Source of the DNA: Nymphaea colorata
Lineage: Eukaryota > Streptophyta > Magnoliopsida > Nymphaeales > Nymphaeaceae
Direction of reading: 5' to 3'
Assembly: GCF_008831285.2 (NCBI RefSeq)
Contig: NC_045142.1
Location: 24,813,876 to 24,877,875 of the forward strand
DNA: 64,000 nucleotides
Shown: positions 1 through 12,345 of the stretch, piece by piece
Layout: the number at the start of each line of letters is the position of its first letter
Position numbering within the stretch: position 1 is the stretch's first letter
Translations under genes and position numbers: made by a program
The notes under the pieces: model-generated
The model's database searches: none
What the model saw: only the letters and a program-made list of their open reading frames with translations
What the model was told of the DNA's origin: nothing

Positions 1-1714
1 ATTTTAAAATTATTTATGTTATTATTATCTTAATTGGTGCCAGTCAAAAAAGGTTAATTGTGTTATTCACAAAATAGCTGGAAATTTTAATGGGTTATAA
101 TTAAGTTTTCTATGAACATAGAATATTCACAAAATAGCTGGAAATTTGAATATTTATTTTTATTGAGATGTTAAATGCATGCGGCCGGCTGTCTTTTTTT
201 TAAAATTCAAAAATAGATGTGACAGGAACGCACGCTCCTTTTCTTTTTCTTGAATGGCTGCGCTAGTCTTGTATTTTGACAAAATTGCCAAAAACTGTTA
301 ATTGAAGTTTTTAAAAAAAAAAAATCAGAAAACACACTGCGCTTAGTTTTTTTATTTTGTAGAAATATTCATGTGATTTAAATTTGTACTCCTTGAAACC
401 ACAAATTTTCCAAAAATAACCTCATCGTGTTTCGAACAACAAGAAAAAAGGTGAGGTCTGTTTTATTGATTCATTTTTAAGTAGTTTTTAAATTTTTGAA
501 CTACCACCGTTTTCAATTAAAATTCTAGAATTGCCCTTTCTAAAAGGTGTTTATTTTCAAGAAAAATTAACTAAAAAAGAAAGAAAAACGCTTGTCAAGT
601 AATAAATTATTATTAAAAAAGTTATAGTTTTATCAATAAAAATAAGTCATCAAATTCGAGTACTGCAACTTTCTCAATTGCAAAAAAGTTTATGAAAGTT
701 CAGTCGGTAAGGCCAAATTAGATTTCTTATTCTAATTTTTTCTAGCCAGCATAAAAGACTCTATATTAAAAAAAAAAATTAACGGTTTATTAAAGGCTAC
801 ACATGCAATTCATTGTGGAGATTCATGGATTTTGATGGTATTTACAAACGAAAATATTCAATCTAATTATCAATCAAGAATAATATTCAAATCATTTTCT
901 TATTTTTTTAAAATAAAAGAATGGTGCCTTTCGTGTGTTTTGAAATGACTAAAATGCCCTTGGTATAAATGAAAACGCCTTTAAATGTTTTGGCCCTACA
1001 CTCAAAGCGCCCTACATTTTTTAGAGGATCCTCCAATTATCATAATTCAATATAATAAGATTATTTAGTTATTATAACCGACCCCATATGGTCGGAATAA
1101 AGCTCTTTAAAATCGAAGCTTTTTTCTTCTCTTTTTCTCGATTGAGCGAGTGATTTTGCTAATATTGAAATGTTACGCGCGGAACATTGTAAATATTTAA
1201 GAACAAGGAGGTTCGTTTTGGAAAACGGTGTGGGGCTTGTATGTCATTTTGACAAATCAAGGTGCCCTTTTGGTCTATGGTTGAGAAGTTCCAAGCCCTC
1301 GTGTGGCGATGACTGAACGAGGACGTCGCGCTTTCGTGGGAGTGGAAAACTTTAAATGACCGAATCACCCCTGCGGTTAGGTTACATTTTTTTTTTAATT
1401 GGTATTCTTTTAAAAAAAAAAAATTGGCCAATGTTTCGTACTCGAGGCCTCTTTGGGTGATGTAACAAACAACCTGAGCCCGGCTTGGGCACAATTAAAA
1501 TAAAAAAAATATTTTTTAAATATAAGATATTTTTTTTAATATAAAATATATTTTAGTAATAAGCGCTCCTTTTATGCTGCATCCAGGGCAGCTATTCTTT
1601 TTACTATTTCAAATTTGTTTGAGATGCAAAAGGATAGGGCCACAGGCTAACTTTCTAAGCAAAAAAAAAAAATACAACTTTATTGCATCTGAGAAAGTGG
1701 CTTTCAGTTCGGAA
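1..1714. other. AT-rich intergenic DNA, no gene seen
   Basis: No open frame here has a recognisable domain or plausible splice structure. The stretch is AT-rich with many A and T homopolymers. A short direct duplication lies at 65-147 and is listed separately. Confidence 0.6.
65..147. repeat. Short direct duplication, 60-bp spacing
   Basis: The 23-base segment starting attcacaaaatagctgg at 65-87 recurs at 125-147, 60 bases later. The bases between differ, so this looks like an old local duplication. Confidence 0.7.
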
Positions 1715-1990
1715 AGTAAGGGTGAACAAGAAGTCGAGCTACTCGTTAAAGTTCAGCTCGTGAACGAGTTCGAGTTGAGTCATTTGCTTAACAAGCTGAG
1801 CTCGAGTTCATGATTCGACTTGTTTAAATAATTGAGTTGAGTTTGAGCTCAACACGTAACTGTCGAGTCGAGCTCGAGCTTTAATCAAGTTTGTCGAGCC
1901 TTAATCCAGTCGAAATATTTAAACGAGTTTACGAGTTTGTTGAGTATTAATCGAGGTGAGCTCGAGCTCAACAAGTAACGATAAATATCA
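1715..1990. repeat. TCGAG-rich dispersed repeat, copy A
   Basis: This block is built from degenerate TCGAG, GAGCTCGAG and ACGAGTT motifs on both strands. It shares runs such as actcgttaaagttc and gctcgtgaacgagttc with copy B at 31425-31795, and looser similarity with copy C at 33895-34080. Copy B has inverted ends reading roughly GAGTGAACACGAGTCGAGC, and the left end here (gggtgaacaagaagtcgagc) is of the same type. It is non-coding and is probably a MITE-like element with self-similar filler. Confidence 0.55.
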
Positions 1991-2039
1991 ATTCTAATAG
2001 GAAGGGAGGGAGCTATGATCTTTTTCTTTGAAGGCCGGG

Positions 2040-2216
2040 GGGCCGGGTCGCACCTAAATTTTTTGAAGAAACTTTTCAAAAAAAAATTGTATAATTTTCA
2101 AAATGTTTACAGGAGCCAATAAAAGTTTTTAAAAATGTTTGCTAGTAAAATTTTTATTATCAACATCCTAGGGGGGCCATGGCCCCTCTCTGCCCTTAGC
2201 TCCGCCCCCTCAGGAT
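2040..2216. repeat. Fragment of a 'ggctccgccc / ggccatggcccc' repeat family
   Basis: The block contains ggccatggcccctc and cttagctccgccc. Similar wording occurs near 2585-2640, 2910-2935, 3050-3070, 30745-30900, 31985-32115 and 51602-51630. The pieces look like scattered, diverged fragments of one non-coding family. No termini could be defined. Confidence 0.35.
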
Positions 2217-2469
2217 GTGATGGATGCATTGCAAGAGGCTGACTATTTAAATGTAGACTTAATTTCAGGGCGAGTAAGAAGATTACGACATGGGATGGAA
2301 AAGAATCCGAAGGCACCCGCCAACCCACAAAAAGCTCCATGCCTCTTGGGTCCTACATTGCGTCGATATCAACAATGGGAGCAGTGTACCCTTCAACTTA
2401 GGTACAATGTTTTACCATTTACGACACAAGGGCATAGACATCAAGAGTAGGAATGGAACCAAAAAAAAA

Positions 2470-3065
2470 ATTCATGAGGCAGCTCAAATTAAAGTTCCTA
2501 AATTTTGACTATGGCCAGAATATCATTTTTCAAAATTTTTATATAAAACAAGTGAACTTTTTCCAATTTACATGTAAATTAAAAAAAGATTGAGGTGGGG
2601 TGAGAGCCCAAGCATGCCTATTTTGGCTTTGCCCTGCTCTTGAGGTTTAAAGAAAGCGGATTCCGAGTCGATTTCAATTAGTTGGATTTAATAAAGAAAT
2701 CCAAAGTAAATATAAGTTGATAGAGGCTTCCCAAACCAAGTTTGGCTATACTTTGATGGATATTCATATATGTGTGTGTCTAATGCAATTACAAATTTAA
2801 TTTGATTGGATGAGATATGTTAATAACTCGAGCCCCGACACAACCATGGACCCAGAAGACGAGGCGCAGGTGATAAGTGAGGAGCAAGTGTAGCGCCCGC
2901 ATGCCGCAAGGCCATGGCCCCACCTTAAAAAAAAATATACATATAATTTTTTTTTAAAAATTCACTTGTCCTATATAAAAATTTTGAAAAATGATATTTC
3001 GGCTCAGGACAAAATTTAAAAACTTTAATTCGGCTCCTCTCATGAAAATTTTATGGCTCTGCCCT
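2470..3065. repeat. Inverted-repeat element (arms about 125 bp, spacer about 340 bp)
   Basis: The segment at about 2470-2600 reads backwards at about 2935-3060. Both arms share ttcatgag, aattaaagtt, aaattttg and a 25-base run around tatcatttttcaaaattttt. Identity by eye is roughly 75 percent, so the arms are old. The element could be a foldback or MITE-type unit, or two copies of one repeat inserted in opposite orientation. Confidence 0.6.
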
Positions 3066-5080
3066 TAATGGGTGAGCTTCGACTTCTCATTTGACTTTGG
3101 AAGTGAATCCAAATTATTGTTTTTTATTAACTAACTAATTAATTTCAAATAATAGCAATAGCATAACTTCAACAACAACAACAATAAAAATGTTTTTTGT
3201 CCCCAAGTCATTTAATTGACATTTGTTTGATGAAATATAGAAGCTAGGTGCTTTAGTAAACATAAATTTACATAAAACACATAAAATTTGCAAATGGGCA
3301 CTCAAGTCCTCACAATATAACAAAAAACATGCTTAAGTTTGAATTTCTTTCATTTAAGGTTCGGTCAACCCGTCTCTTAAACAATACAAGCTCGAAATTA
3401 ACTTTGATTCTTCATGGGTTCTTATTTTTTTTCAAATTTGAAGTCTCAACACAGGCCGATTCCCCCACACAACCCCGTTTAATTGATCTATTCTACCCAA
3501 AAAAAAAAAAAACCTTGATCTCAGAATTGTCGTCGAGTTCCGCCGCCGTGCCGGCAGCGGTGCCGAAACCCTAAGGCGGCAAACTTGGCGGATCATTTGG
3601 CGAACCATCTTAATCGTGATTAGGACCGTAGTTTTTAAACTTGGCTTGGAATCAAGGCTTTGCTTAAGGGCTAAGAGCGTGGGATCATGCCAATCTAAAA
3701 CTCAAGAATTGACCAACGTGGGTATCCAAAGCGTCTTCACTGAACATGCTGGGTCTGATCATGACACACTGACAGTGACCTGGGTGCGGACCCACTTAGG
3801 TAGCATGGGGTTCCCTGGGCTATGATCCCATGCAATGTCTGTCCATACTAACGACAAGGTCGCCATTATGTGGTTCCTTCCGCGGTGGACCATTTCTTGC
3901 TACAAGGTCCATGAGTTATAGGGTGTTGCAAAAATGAAATTTTTATTTTATTTTTTCCTTTTTTTTTTAAATATCGCGCATTGAGAATCATTTTTCTTCC
4001 AATTAAGATTTAATATATATGAAAAAATAAATTTGACGTTCATTAGGAAGGGGTTTTTTTTTAGCATAAATAGGCCTTTCTTCAGAATTTTTGAAAAAAA
4101 AAAGTTGAAAATTTTTCATAGGGGTTCACTATATTTTAAAAAATAAATCTTATGAGGATCAAATTAAAGTTTATGATCAAAATTTTATATACACTGTTAT
4201 AGTTCAATGAATCTGCCCAAAAAATAGGGCAGTGCATTGTACGGCCGTAGTATAGTATTGAACAGATTCATAGTACAATAACAATATGTTACTGTTGTAA
4301 AACTGCCTTGTAAATATGGTGGAAAGATTGACATAGATTCATAAAATACTAACACAACTAACACAATGTTTATGTTGTCAAATGCACCGCCCTTTGGATT
4401 CTTGTTCAATTTTTGGGGCGATTTATTGAAGGGTCTGCTAAGCTGATTGAAATAATATGAACTAAATTTGTAAAAATCATTGTCACAATAAGAAAGAAAG
4501 AAAGAAAAAAAACAACCAAGTTGCGCAAGCATTAATGACATTGCAAACCAATTGTGCAGTGCTTGGTTTTTAATGCCATCAAATTTTTTTGTCTCTCAAA
4601 TTGACTCAAATCTAGTTGGGGTTTGGTGAAGAGAACTTAACCTAATTAATGGTTGGATTCAGGTGGAATTGAATCTGAAAGATAAACCTATTTTAATAGA
4701 TTCCTTAACCTGTTTATTGGGCAATTAATCAGATTCTATGATAGCTTTTCTTTATTAGAGTAATTTGATTTTGCATCTTATTGACTAGTTTTGCATCCTT
4801 AACATGCAGTAGGAATCTTGATTTATGTAGGAGGAAGTGGGCAGGCTTGCTTAAATTTTTTGCATGACTTTATATGGCTAAATTAACTAAATATGGGAGT
4901 TAATTTAATATATATTGCCTTGCTGGATATATATACAGCAAATTATTGTTGAAAAATATTTTAAACAAAATGTAAGCATGTTAACGGGCATGTAAACACT
5001 AAACTTGCATAAGACAGGATTTAATTTAAGTTTTTTATCAAGGCATCTAAGTATCCAGCAGCTACTCATCTATCTCTCTC
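3066..5080. other. Intergenic DNA, no gene recognised
   Basis: No recognisable coding exon. A GC-richer patch at 3530-3600 resembles degraded genic sequence but carries no domain. A unit around 3650-3900, with gtgggatcatgcc and an inverted atgatcccatgc, may be an unclassified repeat. Confidence 0.5.
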
Positions 5081-5084
5081 TCTC

Positions 5085-5525
5085 TCTTTTTATAGTGTTC
5101 TTGCTTCTACCTGGCTTTCGCTTGTTAGTAGTCTTTCAGACCCACTATCCATTCGTCTCATTTTCTTGTTTTGTCCTTCCCCTCACCTGTCTGCTTTCTG
5201 GGATTGTGTTTGGAGGTTGTAGCTTATTTCAGCTTGGTGGCGCATTTGGGAGGAGCGCAACAACAGAGTCTTCAGAGGCACCTTCTCTTCGCCAGATTCG
5301 GTGGCTCGTCTTGTGCAGGGAGATGTCCATTTTGTCATTCGGTTGAGACGTCGCTGTCCGTCTGTGGCTGAGTAACTATTCCGCTCCGCCTTTCCTCTCT
5401 TATTTCACTGTGCATTGTATTGTATATTTCGTCTTTTACTTCTGTTTTTGCGGTTTGTTTTTGTATCTATGACTTCTTGTTCCCAAATTTTGTTATATAT
5501 TCTCATTTTGTCGGCCTTCTCTTTG

Positions 5526-5591
<66 letters not shown>

Positions 5592-5600
5592 TGAAAATAT
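5085..5600 (+). mobile_element. 5'-truncated LINE (L1-type) 3' end, copy 1
   Basis: Translated with frame changes, 5160-5370 gives WWRIWEERNNRVF and FSSPDSVARLVQGDV, then a stop. This is the zinc-binding C-terminal tail typical of plant L1-type LINE ORF2. A 3' UTR of about 150 bases follows and ends in tctctttgtctc then (TA)n. The minus-strand copy at 16683-17240 has the same peptide, the same UTR words (gcattgtattgtatattt, ttttgcggtttgttttt, ccaaattttgttatatattc) and the same CT/TA tail. This establishes a family whose 3' tail is a microsatellite. In copy 1 the frame is broken, so it is not coding. Confidence 0.75.
5531..5588. repeat. (TA)n microsatellite
   Basis: About 58 bases of uninterrupted TA directly follow the LINE 3' UTR and are probably the expanded tail of that insertion. 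Confidence 0.9.
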
Positions 5601-5919
5601 ATAAGAGAGAGAGGGAGACCTTTTCTTTTAAGTAAATGTGGCAGCTGTTTCTTATTCATTTCTTGCAATGGCAGTTTTAATATTTCTTTACAGAGGCCTT
5701 TTAGATGCTTTAGTTCGTATATTATAAGTGATCCTTTTCTTTCCCATAATATGCTAATCTTCCACGGCAGAATCTGCAGGCGCTTCTCAGATCTGACTTG
5801 ATCGGATCTGATTTTTGCTAATCTTCAAAGCATTCTTTGAGTTTGATATGACCGCACAATTAGTAGCCACGTCAGTGAACGGATCAGAATCGATTCAGAT
5901 CTGTCACCTTCAGTTGGAT

Positions 5920-5985
5920 CGGATTCGTAGTCACAAATAATGTTTTCGAGTTCGGATTCGTAGTCACAAATAATGTTTTCGAGTT
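5920..5985. repeat. Perfect 33-bp tandem duplication
   Basis: The unit starting cggattcgtagtcacaaat occurs twice back to back, at 5920-5952 and 5953-5985, with no difference between units. This suggests a recent slippage event. It lies in a GGATC/GATCTG-rich non-coding repeat spanning about 5780-5960. Confidence 0.9.
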
Positions 5986-5989
5986 TTAA

Positions 5990-8080
5990 ACGGGGAGGGT
6001 TTTTTTTGGGTATAATACGGTGAGCTAAAAAAAAGAAGAAAAATATGGTAGTTTTTTAAACATTTAAAAAACTAAAAATAAGAGAAAAATGAAATAAGTG
6101 AGAAAACTAATAACATAAACATCAAAAGATAAATAGATTTGCAACAAATAAAAAATAGAGAATGAAAAAAAATTATTTGGCATTAAAAAAATTAAAAAAA
6201 AATGAAAAAAGTGAAAAAAAACGTGTTTTTTCGTTTTTAACTTTTTTTTTTCAAAAAATACTTTTTTTTTTAGTTTTAAACAGTCATTTAATTTATCGCA
6301 TTCGTGATTTTTTCGAAAAAAAAAATGTGCTTTTTATGAATATGATATGACTTGATTAGATGTAACCTTGTAGGTTCTTCTTCGATCTGAGTTGGTCGGT
6401 TCGGACCTATGATTCAGATCCATGGCGGAGACAGAAATTTTTTGGTTGAAGAGAACTATTATCTAGTAATCAAATTTTAGATCCTTTGAAAAAAAAAAAA
6501 ACTTAGGTCATTGAAATTATATAGCAAAATAGTTGTGAGACACTAAGACATAAATAAATAAGTATATAACTGTGGAGCACTGATATGTAAATAAACAATT
6601 TGTGTGGGCCTGTGTGGGCACATACGCTCAGATGTGAGTCAAAACTAGCATTTCGAGGTGTCAAAGAGACCCTAATATGTGTTTGATATAATTAGGCAAT
6701 TTTCCATGTAAAACGATTTTTTAATTTCTTTTTCGGTGACTACCTTTTGCAGGTAATTGAAACAATAAATTAATTTTACTGATTTTCTTGATAACGAAAA
6801 TAAACTTTTGTTAACTCTAAAAAAAAAAAAAATCATCCAAAACAATAATAAGAACCTAATTTAGTCTCAATTTCATCGGACATCTTGGACAAGAAGTAAT
6901 TTAGTCACAGAAGGTAATGTGGAAGGAAAACAAGAACTAGCTCAGGCTAGCAGACATTCATTTCAAATTTTCATTTAGGTGAAAGGTGTGGCCTTTACTG
7001 GGAAAAATCACAGAAGTTTTTTTTCTTTTTTAATTAAAGGAACAAAGTATGCCCCCATATTGTTTTTTTTTTTTCAAATTTGCTTAGATGTAGAATACAT
7101 TAAATTTTATAAAAGTTTTAAGATTGATGGCCTTATTTTTTATAAAGCACATTAGATTTATGTGGTTAGATTTAAATTTACATTCACTAGCATCAGCATC
7201 CATTTACGCGGTTACTTCCATCAGCATCCAAATCTAAGGACTACAAGATGCATAGACCAAGGTCCATGCTCAGCATCAGCTCTTCAAGGGGGAGTGACAC
7301 CTGCAGGATTCGAACCTCGACTACCTCTATCCTGGTGAAGTCCCCAATTCGCAATGCTCAATGTCTGGGAGCTTCATGTGAAATTGATCTACAAAGCTAA
7401 GTTGGTCCTTGACAAAACTATGGTTTCTGTGAAAAAATGTCACCTCAAAACTTTGAGGAGTATGAAATATGAATGAACTCATATGGCTAAACGAAGGCCT
7501 TAACCAGTAGCATAGAAGAGAACAAAGAGACTGGTCTATTTGCTTCTGCATGAAAAGGACAGACTCAGGTAGCCTTTCTGTGGCTACAGGAGCACTAGTT
7601 CAGTACTGCAAAATCAATAATGGAGATGCTTCACAAAAGAGAAATGGCGGTATCTGCATCCACAGCCCACACCAACTATAAGAAATCCGCCAATCTACAA
7701 AGGATGCATGAATGATCATAACCAATAAGTGCATATAGATAATGAAGTATCCGATCTTGGATTAACAGAGATCTATCTCGCCTCAACTCGACGTTTTCTT
7801 TCCAGAAAAGAAAAATGCTAACAAGTTCAAAAAGAACAGCCAAACCTATCAAACAGCAATTTTACAGAACTCAGGAAAAAGGACCTGTCATGCCCACTTA
7901 TTATTCTGAGAACCATGGTGGTATACTATAAAGTATAAACAGTTTTGCAACACTGGCCAAGAACAATCCAATAACCTCTATGTTAGAGCCAGAAAAGGGC
8001 AGATTGAAGCTTAAGATCCAACAGTTGAAAATTCCCTAACCCAAATATCAATTCGGTAAAAAATAAACTAGTGTTGTTAA
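5990..8080. other. AT-rich intergenic DNA
   Basis: Long A and T homopolymers at 6000-6350 create low-complexity open frames of Lys and Phe that are not genes. On the minus strand near 7310 there is a tRNA B-box-like word (GGTTCGAATCC), which may mark an old SINE. No protein-coding exon was recognised. Confidence 0.5.
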
Positions 8081-8084
8081 AACA

Positions 8085-8300
8085 GGGCTGAATCAGATGA
8101 TTCAAATGGAATAGATCGAATGCACAGGCCAATACAGGGTTGCCACGTGTTGCACATTGTTCACTGTTTTATTTCTTCCATTTATTTTATTCAATAAAAG
8201 AGTACTATAATATTTTTTTGCCAATTTACAACCAATTCAGCTGAATTGCTTACTGGGCCGATTCATTGAATTGGCAGCCTGTCAATCCAATTCAATTTCC
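8085..8300. repeat. Dispersed MITE-like repeat, copy 1
   Basis: The segment runs from gctgaatcagatgattc to ttggcagcctgtcaatcc. It shares ccaattcagctgaat and ttggcagcctg with a second copy at about 55070-55318, inside the KIX-RING gene. Both are about 230-250 bases, AT-rich and non-coding. They are probably members of one short non-autonomous DNA transposon family, although exact termini and target duplications could not be set. Confidence 0.5.
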
Positions 8301-8508
8301 TCTTTTTACTGAACAAAAGCAAAGAAATATCTGTACCCACATTCATCTGACACACAACATGCAGAAGGAACAGAAAAACAGTGGCAGATCATTATTACAA
8401 TAAATGCAATCTTCATGTTTCTACCTACAGTGGTTTTCACAGTAAAACTGCAATGGGATTATCTTCATTTAGTTCTGCTGATCGCTTGCAGATGAGACTC
8501 ACAAGTAC

Positions 8509-11500
8509 TTATATCCCCATGAATGCACGACACTGATTCTCCCAATGCTTTTTTGCTTGTTGGACTCGTTCTCTCCTTTCTGATTGCTGACGCTCACGCC
8601 AGTACTCTGGGCAGCTGCCAGAATTTGAGATAATGGATGCATAAATTAATGTACCAAAACAAGCGCCACACTTGCACAAGAAGGCCACCAAAACTCACCT
8701 TCTCTTCAGTAAAATGTTTAATTCATCCAAGTGAACAGCGCATTCATAAACACCTTCCTGAAATAACATAAACTAACTTCAGTAATGTAATTTCTTGGTG
8801 GTGTCTGTTTTTACGTCAGTAAACTAAGGAAAACATTTAGAAAAAAATGGTTTGAAATGCATCTGCTGTTATAAGTCACATGGTGAAGTTTAAGGGAAGC
8901 CTTGCATTTTAGCAAGCTTGATTTTAGTGTTTGCGTCTATTCTGGATGAAATAATTATTTCAAACACAGGACAAAAAAAGAATTCAGCTTTTATGGAAAA
9001 AACAACCTGATGAATAATCGGGCCAAAAAAATTTTATGCAGCCAGAAGTCCATAGAAATTTATTTTGCTTGACCATTCACATACAAAGGACTAATAACCA
9101 TGAAATACAGCAGCTACAGAGAAACAAATCTTCTGATCATATAAGTACCTCTGAAAGTATATAATTAGAGAATAAGAACATAGCTCAACATGCAATAGAC
9201 ATACATGGGGTGACTATAAGAAATCATTTTGAATGACAAAGTCATTTTAGTAGCACAAACTCAGTTGACAAAAAAAGTTGGGTCTGCTTTTCCTTATTTT
9301 GGCATGTGAGAAAAGGCATCAAGTTCATCATTGGATGATAAACCTGTGTGCAGATGAGCAAGTACATACTCAACCGCAAGATATTCTTTTTCTTCGGAGT
9401 TCTACTGAATTATAGTTGAAACAGGTATGATAGAAAGGTCAAAAACAAATAAATGGACAAGATACTTGCCTTCCTGCAGAGAGGACATTTTGCCTTCGGA
9501 TTAGCTGCTTTTAGGCCATCCACGATGGTTACTGATGCAGCTGAACATGCACACATATAGCACAAGATGTGACTGCATGTGAGTGAGACCGCATCAAAAA
9601 CAGTTTCCTGCAAAATGTGGCCAAGCAGCCTGTAATGTAATAATTAAGACGGATAAGATGTTAGACGGTTATCCAGATATGCCAAGTCTCCCATCAAATT
9701 CTTCCTTAATCTTGCAGTTTGGATCAAAAGTGAAGATGATTACATCATATCGGATCAAATGACTTGAAGAACTTATGTTGCAACCCCTGAAATGCATATG
9801 ATACCCCCCTCTAACTGTACCAGATATCATCAGAAGTAGATATCTTTACCAATTTAGAAGTCCAAACGGTTCTATCAGGCCAAGGCTTGCAACTTAAAAC
9901 GTCTGTGCTAGGTACAGTGATAAGAAATTATCCTATCTCCATATATTACCAGGATCATGGGGTACTTGATCTAGAATTTATGCTCTTCCACTCTTTATCA
10001 ACTGTTATGTACATATCTTACAAAATAACATCAATGCTCTACTGAATTGCCTTTTCTGCCAATCATATGATTCATTGGCAAACCCACTGACACATTTTCT
10101 GATTCTTATGTGCCCTTGTTCTCGAAGCACAAGCTTGGTTGCATGTGTCTCAAGTTCTCAGTTGCTGTATCATATTTGTGCACCCATATCATGATTTTAC
10201 AATTGACAATGAAAATTGAGAAATTGGGCACCCATGTCAAAGAATCCCATAAAAAACAAGTTTGATCCACTTACCAAGCATATTGAACATGTGAGGTCAA
10301 TCTCCAGCCGCAAGGACTCGAACAGTACACATGAAAGAGATGGTTTTCCTTGATCAAAAGTGACAGCACATTCTTCCAGCAATCCAGGGATGGTCCTCAT
10401 GCTGGATTTGGTCTCCCTCAAGTTTATATAGAAAGCAATAAGCTCATTAAGCCATGGGGATTGAAGTATCTCAATTGACATACTCCGAGCTTGTAGTCTG
10501 AAAGCTTGACCTTGCTTAGAGTGGTGAATCTACAGCAACATTCGTTTAAGCATGACACGTTGATACAGCATATTCTTTCTTCGACACATCAACACCACTC
10601 AACTATCAAACCTTACTATGCTTACCTTGTCATATTTCTTAAGAATCTTTCTGATGGCAATGGCATTAACTGTAGCATAGGTTACCAAGTCCTTTCCTTC
10701 TTCTACTAAAGATATATTATTGCCTTGACACTTATTCCTGAACCATATTAAATACTTATGAACACCTGTAGCCATATGCAACTCAAGCAGCTTTTTAGCT
10801 CGGGTATTAAAGCTGCAGGATATTGAAGACATTTCCTTGAGAAGAGTTGGGAAAAAAGTACCATCACACACTGCACAATGATCAGCAGAAAAGTTTCAAT
10901 TCATCATCACATATGATAAAGTTGATTGCATCAGCGAATAAGAAAATTTTCGCTCTCTTTTGTGAAAAACCATTCTTTTTGTGTTATTCAATCGGAGCAA
11001 GGAGAAGAGCGATATAAATTATAAACAATGGAGACTACTTGGCTGACCACCATAGACGAACATATGGAAATTCATCACAAAACAGATGTTGAAAAAGAAA
11101 ACGCTAGTGAGATCAGCCAAACGATACAGATGATTCAGAGAAAAACACAGAAACAAAATACAGCACTTTTCCTGCCCTCGATTAGAAAAAAAAAAATACT
11201 TAACATTTTCAACAATTTGCATTCCTGTATCATGGTAGATTGCAGCGTCATGCCAAAAGAAGATGGAAACAAGGATCACAAGCCCAACGAAGAGGAGTTT
11301 AATTACAACAAAGAACAAAGGGCTGGTCATAGGCAGCAAGGATATTCCAAACTACATGGCGTTGTCATTTCGTAGGTATATTCTCTGATTGTGTATTAAC
11401 CATGTACTATTTCAAATATTGGTATTTTATTCATGTGGATGTTATTATCCTGTATCAAGTCTATGAGTATCACTTGTGAACAAGATTTTGAACAGTCATA

Positions 11501-12131
11501 AAATTATACTTTTCCATCTCTCTGAAAACTTAAATTGGCGCATTTCTTACAGCTTCCTTCTACTTCCAGAATACTATTACAACTTTAGGGACACCGTGTT
11601 TCCATAAGAAACAGAAATCAAGAACAAAACTGGAACAGAATTTGGCAACAATATCCCCATCATGGATCTGTAACTTTTTCAGTAACCGATGAGTCGAGAC
11701 CCACCCTTTCTATGAGGTTTCTGTTCTTTTCAATGAGATCCCAAAAGCAGAGTTTAGCTATTCTGGTCACTCCAGATTCCCTCCTCAACCAAAACGGAGT
11801 AAAAACAACCAACATGCACACTTCCACCCCTAATATAAAGCACCAAACTTGTAACTTCAAAAAGATTCCTTTTCAACGACCAATATCATCGAAACTCAAG
11901 TACCCAAAACTATCATAAAGAAGAAATGGGATCACCTGGGCAATGAGAAGAAGTTGATGATGAAGATGAAGACGAAGTGGAGACAAGGAGACCATTATTG
12001 CTTTTTCTGTTAGACTGGTGTTCCTCCCTGCACTTCTTGAGGATCTTCTTGAATCTCTTGAACCCAACTCCAGGAAGGTGTTGGATTTCCTGCTTCTGCA
12101 TGTACTCTTGATATCTTTTACAGAACTTCAT
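8509..12131 (-). CDS. BAH1: BAH1/NLA-like SPX-RING E3 ubiquitin ligase, six exons, 332 aa
   Basis: Exons on the minus strand: 12131-11936, 10870-10626, 10529-10275, 9607-9470, 8757-8699, 8614-8509; total 999 bases, frame intact. The protein starts [12 protein letters not shown], the conserved SPX start. The SPX domain covers about residues 1-147, with lysine clusters FKKILKK and KILKKYDK. The C3HC4 RING uses C228, C231, C243, H245, C248, C251, C273 and C276. The tail ends QCRAFMGI. Length matches Arabidopsis NLA (about 335 aa). In that family SPX senses inositol pyrophosphates, and the RING directs ubiquitination of PHT1 phosphate transporters and the nitrate transporter NRT1.7. A serine-rich run (about residues 52-62) precedes VCDGTFF. 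The 9469-8758 intron appears to be of the GC-AG class. An in-frame ATG upstream near 12332 exists, but family conservation favours 12131. Confidence 0.93.
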
Positions 12132-12345
12132 CTCTCCTATAAACCACCATGCACCGCCAAAAGGCAAACAATCAAGAAATACATGGAGATGAAGACAGAG
12201 ACGATATAAATAGAGTCGAGAGAGAGAGGTTACTAACAGCTTGCTTGTAAGCTTAGGCGAAGATGGTGGCGGTCTGACCGAAGAAACTGCCATTAGCACG
12301 TTGCCTCCATCCCATGACTTTCTCTCTCTCATAAAAAAAAATTGA
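12132..12345 (-). promoter_or_regulatory. Probable 5' leader of the BAH1/NLA-like gene
   Basis: This is the sequence immediately upstream of the SPX start codon. It contains GA/CT-rich stretches and two upstream ATGs in frame with the coding sequence. In Arabidopsis the NLA leader carries a miR827 site; no convincing complement was found here by eye. Transcript limits are unknown. Confidence 0.35.

Noticed and set aside
11028-11375. 115-codon plus-strand frame
   Set aside because: It lies in the first intron of the BAH1/NLA-like gene on the other strand and has no domain.
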